A stretch of DNA of 64,000 bases from contig NC_044572.1 of assembly GCF_901933205.1 (NCBI RefSeq), positions 63,274,965 to 63,338,964 on the forward strand, in the 5' to 3' direction. The stretch comes from Camarhynchus parvulus. Lineage: Eukaryota; Chordata; Aves; Passeriformes; Thraupidae. The translations under genes were made by a program, and so were the position numbers. Below the pieces are notes generated by a model, which worked only from the letters and a program-made list of their open reading frames with translations, did not search any database and was not told the DNA's origin. This document shows positions 58,801 through 64,000 of this stretch, in pieces (positions within the stretch are counted from its first letter, which is position 1; every line of letters begins with the position of its first letter).

Positions 58801-61800
58801 CCTTGACAGGGCTGTGACCGAGACATGACACAAACGCTATCTGCTCATTTGTACCTCTTCTTCTGAGCAGACACCGATGGCCTGGCTGCGGGCAGAGAAA
58901 TGTGAGCAAGATGAAAGTTGCAGACTGGAGATTGCTAGTTTTGAAATCTCATTATTCAAGGCACCATGGCAAATTATAGTAACTGGTCCTGATCCAAGGA
59001 CAGTTCCTCTAACCTGAGATGCACCAAAATACAGTTAAGCAGCGGGGAAAAAAATCAAGTCTCTATACTGGAAACATGAGAGGCTCGACTTCAATCAGCT
59101 GTGCAGATGCAGGCACATGCATGAACAAACCCACACAGGGAATCTGCCCATCTGACTTGAGAAGGAGAATATGCCACATATAGTGATTCACCATGTGTGT
59201 ACACTTGGGGAAGGAGAGGCCACAGGCTGCTGAGACTGTAAGAAATTTTTTGTATGATTTGCTCCTCAGTACCATCACTGTTTGCTTTTCTCCTCCAAAC
59301 CATCAGCCTGAGGTGTGTCCATGCCCAGTTCCTCTCATTCTACTTCTCTCTCATTCTGCTTCTCCAGTGCTGAGGCTGCAGCATCAGAGGTGCAGATGGT
59401 GGAGTTCACCGCACTCACACCAAAACAAAAAGATTTGCAACAGGATTATCTAAACTGAGTACCTCCAGGAAGCCAAACACTACGCAGTACATCTGAACTC
59501 TTCAGCATCAACCAACAGAATCTAAATTGCTCAGAAAATGGACAGCATCAGGATAACACTTTCAAATCAATATGCACTTGTTCTCAACCTAAGAACACCT
59601 CTGGAAAGTTACAAGTTTTCTTCCTGCTTTGCAAACAGACAAGCAGGGGTCAGAAGCACAGCCTGCCCAGACACCCAGTTTTTCCTTCCAAATTGCACTT
59701 GACCACAGAGTTTACATGAGCCATGCAATGTTAAAACCACCTTCAAGTGAAGCTTCAGAAAAACTCTGTAGTGCATTTCAGTAACTTATGTGCATGAGAA
59801 TCATTACCAGGCAGCTCCAAGTTTTTAAGCCATGGAAATTCACTGCCTTGAGCCTGACCTATCTCTTTAGGGTAGGTTTGGATCTGATTCTATCACGACC
59901 CTTCTGGTGTGAATGGTAAAAATCACCTATCAAAATGAAAATGTAATCTTTCATACTCCTTATATTATCTGGTATTTTAATCAAAACCCACGAAAGTCAC
60001 ACAAGTCTTCCTGTGAGTTCCCCAGCTGTAAAAGACCTATTTGACATCCAAGAGCCTACATCTATCATCAGTGTGACCTGATGGCTCCCCCAGCACAGTG
60101 AGTGGGATGATTTTTGGCCTACAGTTTGAACCACAGATAGATGAAGAACCAAGCCCGAGTGGATCCAAAGCAAGTGAGCTGTGGTGTGGCCTGGGGGGCC
60201 AGAGCATGCCCCCCAGTCCAACCCCCCCAGCCCATCACGCGTTGCCAATACCTGTGCTCGATGCTCCCCCACGGCAAACTGTATGACAGCGATGCCCGGG
60301 CTATGGCTGTCTTCGATCCTCTCCACAGTGCTGGAATCTATTTTCAGGTCGTTGCTGATTTCCGCACTCTGAATGAAGTCTTCTGTTTTCAAGTCCTCCA
60401 CTTTCTTCAGCTCCCCGTTGGCCAGCTGGATGATCGACCCCTTCATGAAGTAAGGGGGCAGCGTGAGGGGCGCGGCGGCAGGGGAGGCGATGGACTGCAC
60501 CACGGGCAGGTGGATCTGCGCCTGCACCATGGTGGCCTGGTAGGCAGGCTGGGTGGTGAGGGGCTCCGCGCTGAAGTTCTCGCTCTTGGGGACGGCGGTG
60601 GTGACGAACGTGTGAGGCACTGCTGCAAACTGAGGAGACGACGTGACGATTGCGGGCGTGACTCCCGACGGCTCGACGTCCGCGCTGCCGACCGGAATCA
60701 GCAGGGACTGTGTGCCCGGGATCACCAGGTGCTGCGGCAGGCTGCCGGGGTAGCCGATGGCTTGCTGCTGGCCGCTCAGGTAGCCGATCACCGGTGGCTG
60801 GGTGCCGGTGTAGAAAGCTGTCGCTGGCAGCCCCACAGGGAGTTGCTCAGAGGCGCTGTGGGTGGTCTGAATGACGGTGTGAGGGGACAGCGTGGCCACC
60901 GCCTTCACCCCCTCATGGCCCAGAGCCTGCTGCGGAGACAAGGCATAGGACCGGTGGGTTGGCTTTCCTAAGTGCAAACTTCCCTTGTCATTGAGGGCTG
61001 AAGGAGAGGTCTCACGGTTGGCGGCTTGCTGCACCTCCATGTCCGCCGTGGGCGTGCCACTGTTGGGGACCACCATGACAGAGGCTCGGACACCTGAGGA
61101 ATCCCGCACGCCATACTCAGCGGGGCTCGAGTGGACCACCACGTGCCTGGTGTCATAGTGATGGGGAGCTGGTTTATTGCCTGCTTTGACTAGACCCATG
61201 TCGGCAGAAGGCGAAATGCCGTACCTCCGGCTCTTCTCTATCTCGCCGTTCAGTACCTCCTTGGCCTGCATCGCCTGCAGCCGGCTGCTCTCGGGTTTCT
61301 TGGGGGCATCCCTGGTGACAAAGTGGCCCCCCGAGTCAGTGTACTGCACCACCACTTGGGAGGAAGGGCCAAGGGTGAGTGTGTGTGGGATCACTGTCTG
61401 ATGTGGGTGCAGGGGGACTGGGATGGTTGGAGGAGAGACATTTCTGACAGTGCTCTGGGAAGAGCTGGAAATGTGGACGTACTGGTTCTGCTGGGTGGGC
61501 GGAGGAGACCCAGCAGCGATCAGTCCAGGCGTCCTGACCAGGTGCGGCTCAACTTTGTGCCCCTGCTGGCTTAAGCCGCTCATGCTAGCCAGCAAAGTGG
61601 AATAAGCCTCCAGCTGGGAGCGCTGGGATGGAGTGGTTGCAACGGCAGTGGCTGCCGCCACGGCGCCGGTCGCAGAATTGGCTGTTGGGGAGATCAGCTG
61701 CGAAGGGATGAATCCGGTGTACGATCCACTGTACTGGGGCCCGACGAACTGGAAGGTGTGCTGCAGGTGAGTGTACTGCACGGGGGAAACAGGGGTCCCT

Positions 61801-62132
61801 GACTGGGAGAGGGCAGGCGAGTACACCGTGGGAAGAGTGGTAGAGGCCGGAACAGACCTGGGCGCGCTCGGCGGGGAATAGTCCATCCCTGCAGACAGTG
61901 ACTTGTGCAAACCCTGCTGCAAGCCTGCCTCCACCGAGGAGGTGCCCCCGGGCCGGTGCCGGCCCCCCAGGCAGCCCTGGCCACTGGGTGTGCTGGGGAG
62001 CCATGCCAGGTTATCTGCACGGTGGTTTTCGTTTGGCAGGACCGGCTTCACCTCCGAAGGCAGGCTGGTGGCAGGGATTTCTCGCTTCTTAGGTGGCAAG
62101 CATTCATTGCTCCTCTCTTGGTTGGATTTCAT
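52313..62132 (-). CDS. ATXN1: Ataxin-1, complete coding sequence in two coding exons
   Basis: The frame joins 62132-60252 and 52843-52313 on the minus strand: 627 plus 176 codons, 803 residues, against 815 in the human reference with its long glutamine tract. Ataxin-1 is a mainly nuclear protein that binds RNA and works with the repressor Capicua and with splicing factors. The AXH domain (about residues 560-682, from PPYFMKGSIIQLANGELKK to DVCISLTLKNL) mediates Capicua binding and self-association. RKRRWSAP at 758-765 combines the nuclear localisation signal, the 14-3-3 site and the U2AF65-type ligand motif; Ser763 corresponds to human Ser776. The tail PQEVKICIEGRSNVGK matches human closely. 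No polyglutamine tract is present. Upstream non-coding exons are largely outside the window. Confidence 0.97.
57194..57213. repeat. Poly(T) run
   Basis: Twenty consecutive T on the + strand (poly(A) on the ATXN1 pre-mRNA strand). No retroelement body is attached that I can identify. Confidence 0.9.
58399..58420. repeat. (CT)n microsatellite
   Basis: About 11 CT units followed by TTTT; purine-rich GA on the transcribed RNA. Confidence 0.95.
60252..62132 (-). CDS. ATXN1: ATXN1 main coding exon (residues 1-627)
   Basis: The start is the ATG at 62132-62130 (context GCGAAAGATGAAA, A at -3), because it opens the conserved N-terminus MKSNQERSNECLPPKKRE. The frame runs on upstream to 62153 only by way of a GTG, so it is not an earlier start. 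The exon includes DYSPPSAPRSVP, TPSQRSQLEAYSTLLASM and the first half of AXH, and ends HRAQ at the donor CAG|GTATTG. At residues 195-197, where human has polyglutamine, the sequence is Glu-Pro-His. One large exon carrying most of the protein is typical of ATXN1. Confidence 0.97.
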
Positions 62133-62163
62133 CTTTCGCCGTCCCCCCTCCACTGTGCTTGCT

Positions 62164-62253
62164 TCACTGTCTGGCTGGCTCTGATTTCAGTCTGATAAAC
62201 GGAAAGTCACATTTGATTTCTGCAGGGGATCCAGTGACTTCATGAGGAATCAT
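62164..62253 (-). promoter_or_regulatory. Upstream ORF 1 of ATXN1 (29 codons plus stop)
   Basis: ATG at 62253 (G at -3) opens a frame starting MIPHEVTGSPAE and ending at TGA, 62166-62164. It stops 31 bases before the main ATG. A uORF of this kind would normally lower translation of the main protein; function is inferred. Confidence 0.7.
62187..62243 (-). promoter_or_regulatory. Upstream ORF 2 of ATXN1 (18 codons plus stop)
   Basis: A second ATG, at 62243, in a different frame, starts MKSLDPLQKSN and stops at TGA 62189-62187, entirely inside uORF 1. Its start context is weak (C at -3). Confidence 0.65.
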
Positions 62254-62292
62254 CTCCCTGTGAGCACGATCCTCCGACAGCTCCTCTGGATT

Positions 62293-64000
62293 CTGCAACG
62301 AAAGGGTGGGCAAGGGAGACTGAAGTCATATCGTCAGCAATGAGAAATGAAAACAAATAAGCAGAGACCCTGAATTAGCAAACAGGAAAAAGAACTCTGA
62401 AAAAATAAATAAAAATGGTCAGGCATTGCCACTCTCACATTAAGGAGCAGTTGACAGCTAGCTATGCTGTAAATAGCAGAAAAATCCTGGGCATGTCTGG
62501 AAAACATTAAAAAATTTAGACATATCAGAAACAACCTGGCCATAACTTGGCACATTTAGCAACAGTTATTTATTTCCCAAGGCCCATTCTCCTTTCTCTA
62601 TGAAAACCCTCCATGCCTCTATGGAGCCTGCTTTGTTCTTCCAGCTTCTTCTTCCCCTGCAATGACGACACTGCCTTCACCCTAACGTGCCCTAAAAAAC
62701 ATGGGCACACAGCAGGGAGCCCCAAGGAACAGGCACACACAAAATATTGTTAGCAACAAGCCACGGTGAGTGGTGCAGAGGGAGGGTGGTGTGTCACTCC
62801 TAAACCCCTGAAACCCAGAGACACCGGCAGGGCGACTTCACGTGACACCTTGCAGGGCTGTGGAGGCAGCAGCTGCCTCCTGTCCCCACTGCACACCACA
62901 GCTCATTACAGGGACACGTGTGCTTCATCTCCCAGTCTGGCAATGAAGCTCAGCCACGCGAGCTATTTACAGCAGCAGCCCAGAGCCAGGGATGGATCTG
63001 AGCCAGGTTTTTGATGTCTGGTGGGGTTTTTTTGACCCAGTGCTTTGAACTCCCTCTGCTACTGATGCCTCACATTCAGGTGTCCAGGCAGGACTCTGCT
63101 GGGAAGAGCTCCCTGCCACATGCAGGTAGGCCAGAGCCAGATGCTGGCACCATATCCATCTCTGGCAGGATCCAACCCCACTCTTTCTTAGCCCCTGCTG
63201 CACCACAGAGGCTGTTGGTACCACACTCATGGCCATGGCCATAGGTCCATGAGTTTGACTCAGGTGTCCTCAGCCTTGGGGACACCTGCCCAGAACTGCT
63301 CAGAAAAGTGTGTTTGAGTTTCCTGATCCAAATAATGAGCCCCCACCACTGTAAAATTTCGCGGTTTCATATTGGGTGATTTTGCTGTTGGAGCAAGTAA
63401 GTTGCTTTCTCTGCATCACCAATTTCATCCAAAGGCAACAAAATCTTCCTAACTCTTCTATTACTCGCTAAAGAAAATAGCCTAACGGTAATGTGTTTCA
63501 CATTTACTCTCTTCCTGAAACCTTGCCTTGCCTAATCAACCTTCATGAAGAGTGAAACTTTTCCTCAGCCCCTGTCCAGCCACCACCTGTCATCTGCATT
63601 TCTGGCTGTTTTGAAAGTTGTTCAAGAATGGGTGATGAGAAGCCATGCACCTCACGTGAGTGGCAGCTCAACAAGAAAAGCATGCATTACATGTAAGAAG
63701 AATAGAGAGAAAGAATTAAGAGTGAATGTGAAAGAAGATGGAAATAGGATATAGCCCACTTTAAAGGGAATGCTGAGCAGCAGTAATGATACTTATCTTA
63801 TGGCAAGTAATATTCCTTTGGGGGATTTCTTTCCCTGCTGCCTCACTTCTAATGAACAATAAGCCTGATGTTTATATGTGTATGAAGTACTTTGAAGACA
63901 CACTAGACTCAGATTAAACCTATCTTTAAAAGCACTCTTTACGTTTATGGTCCTCCAAGTTGCTGTAAGCCTGCAGGAAAAGTCCAAACCTTCTAATGGT
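62293..64000 (-). other. ATXN1: ATXN1 upstream intron (partial)
   Basis: Sequence upstream of the coding exon up to the window edge. No exon, transposon or RNA gene is recognised. The preceding non-coding ATXN1 exons lie outside the window. Confidence 0.65.

Larger units (their letters stand above)
52844..60251 (-). other. ATXN1: ATXN1 intron between the two coding exons
   Basis: A 7.4-kb intron. It holds a poly(T) run (57194-57213), a (CT)n run (58399-58420) and a local near-duplication of ATTCTATAAYACATAAT at about 57400-57440. No further gene or clear transposon is recognised. Confidence 0.88.
62133..62292 (-). other. ATXN1: ATXN1 5'UTR part of the main coding exon
   Basis: On minus, TTTCGTTGCAG|AATCCAGAGGAG at 62292 is a good acceptor with a pyrimidine-rich tract, giving 160 bases of 5'UTR before the start codon. 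This acceptor is chosen by eye; another GCAG lies at about 62221. The segment contains two upstream ORFs. Confidence 0.65.

Noticed and set aside
59997..60251. Read-through of the ATXN1 exon past its donor as a real C-terminus
   Set aside because: The donor CAG|GTATTG matches in phase with the conserved next exon at 52843, which restores the full AXH domain and known tail. The extension resembles nothing known.
60141..60971. 276-codon open frame on the + strand
   Set aside because: It lies antisense to the GC-rich ATXN1 coding exon, and it shows no recognisable protein family. A mirror frame is the simpler explanation.
62133..62153. N-terminal extension of the ATXN1 frame by seven codons
   Set aside because: It begins with GTG, not ATG, and the conserved ataxin-1 N-terminus begins at MKSNQERSNE (62132).

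Overview
The window is vertebrate nuclear DNA, almost certainly from a bird and probably a songbird. It has long introns with GT-AG borders, a GC-rich promoter, CR1 LINE fragments (including the tandem ATTCTGTG-type 3' end), and LTR sequence that resembles endogenous retroviruses common in songbird genomes. The bird assignment rests on the CR1 elements and the LTRs; the songbird assignment is inference from remembered LTR families.

Two protein-coding genes face each other. GMPR (guanosine monophosphate reductase 1) is complete on the + strand: a TATA box at 2316 inside a CpG island, nine coding exons from 2464 to 39446 encoding 345 residues, and a probable poly(A) signal at 40601. ATXN1 (ataxin-1) enters from the right on the - strand. 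Its two coding exons (62132-60252 and 52843-52313) encode 803 residues, followed by a very long 3'UTR that appears to end at a poly(A) signal at 44315-44320. The two 3' ends are about 3.7 kb apart. This convergent pair is the same as in human 6p22.3. The upstream non-coding exons and promoter of ATXN1 lie beyond the right edge.

Region by region: 1-1950 is non-genic flank with one large A-rich tract. 1950-2990 is the GMPR CpG island, promoter and exon 1. 2551-39265 is GMPR intron and exon sequence with three CR1 fragments, a hairpin cluster in intron 6 and a retroviral LTR/minisatellite cluster in intron 8. 39447-40625 is the GMPR 3'UTR. 40626-44295 is intergenic. 44296-52312 is the ATXN1 3'UTR, carrying seed matches for miR-19, miR-101 and miR-130, a Pumilio element and several microsatellites. 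52844-60251 is the last ATXN1 intron. 62133-62292 is 5'UTR sequence with two overlapping upstream ORFs. 62293-64000 is upstream ATXN1 intron.

The genes are not a functional unit: GMPR is a purine-salvage enzyme and ATXN1 a nuclear transcriptional co-regulator. I found no undescribed multi-gene system. The most useful observations are a 292-bp solo LTR with perfect 6-bp target duplications between two arrays of the same 23-bp minisatellite, a complete absence of the ataxin-1 polyglutamine tract, an alternative ATXN1 frame that is closed after its ancestral-type start, and uORFs in the ATXN1 leader.
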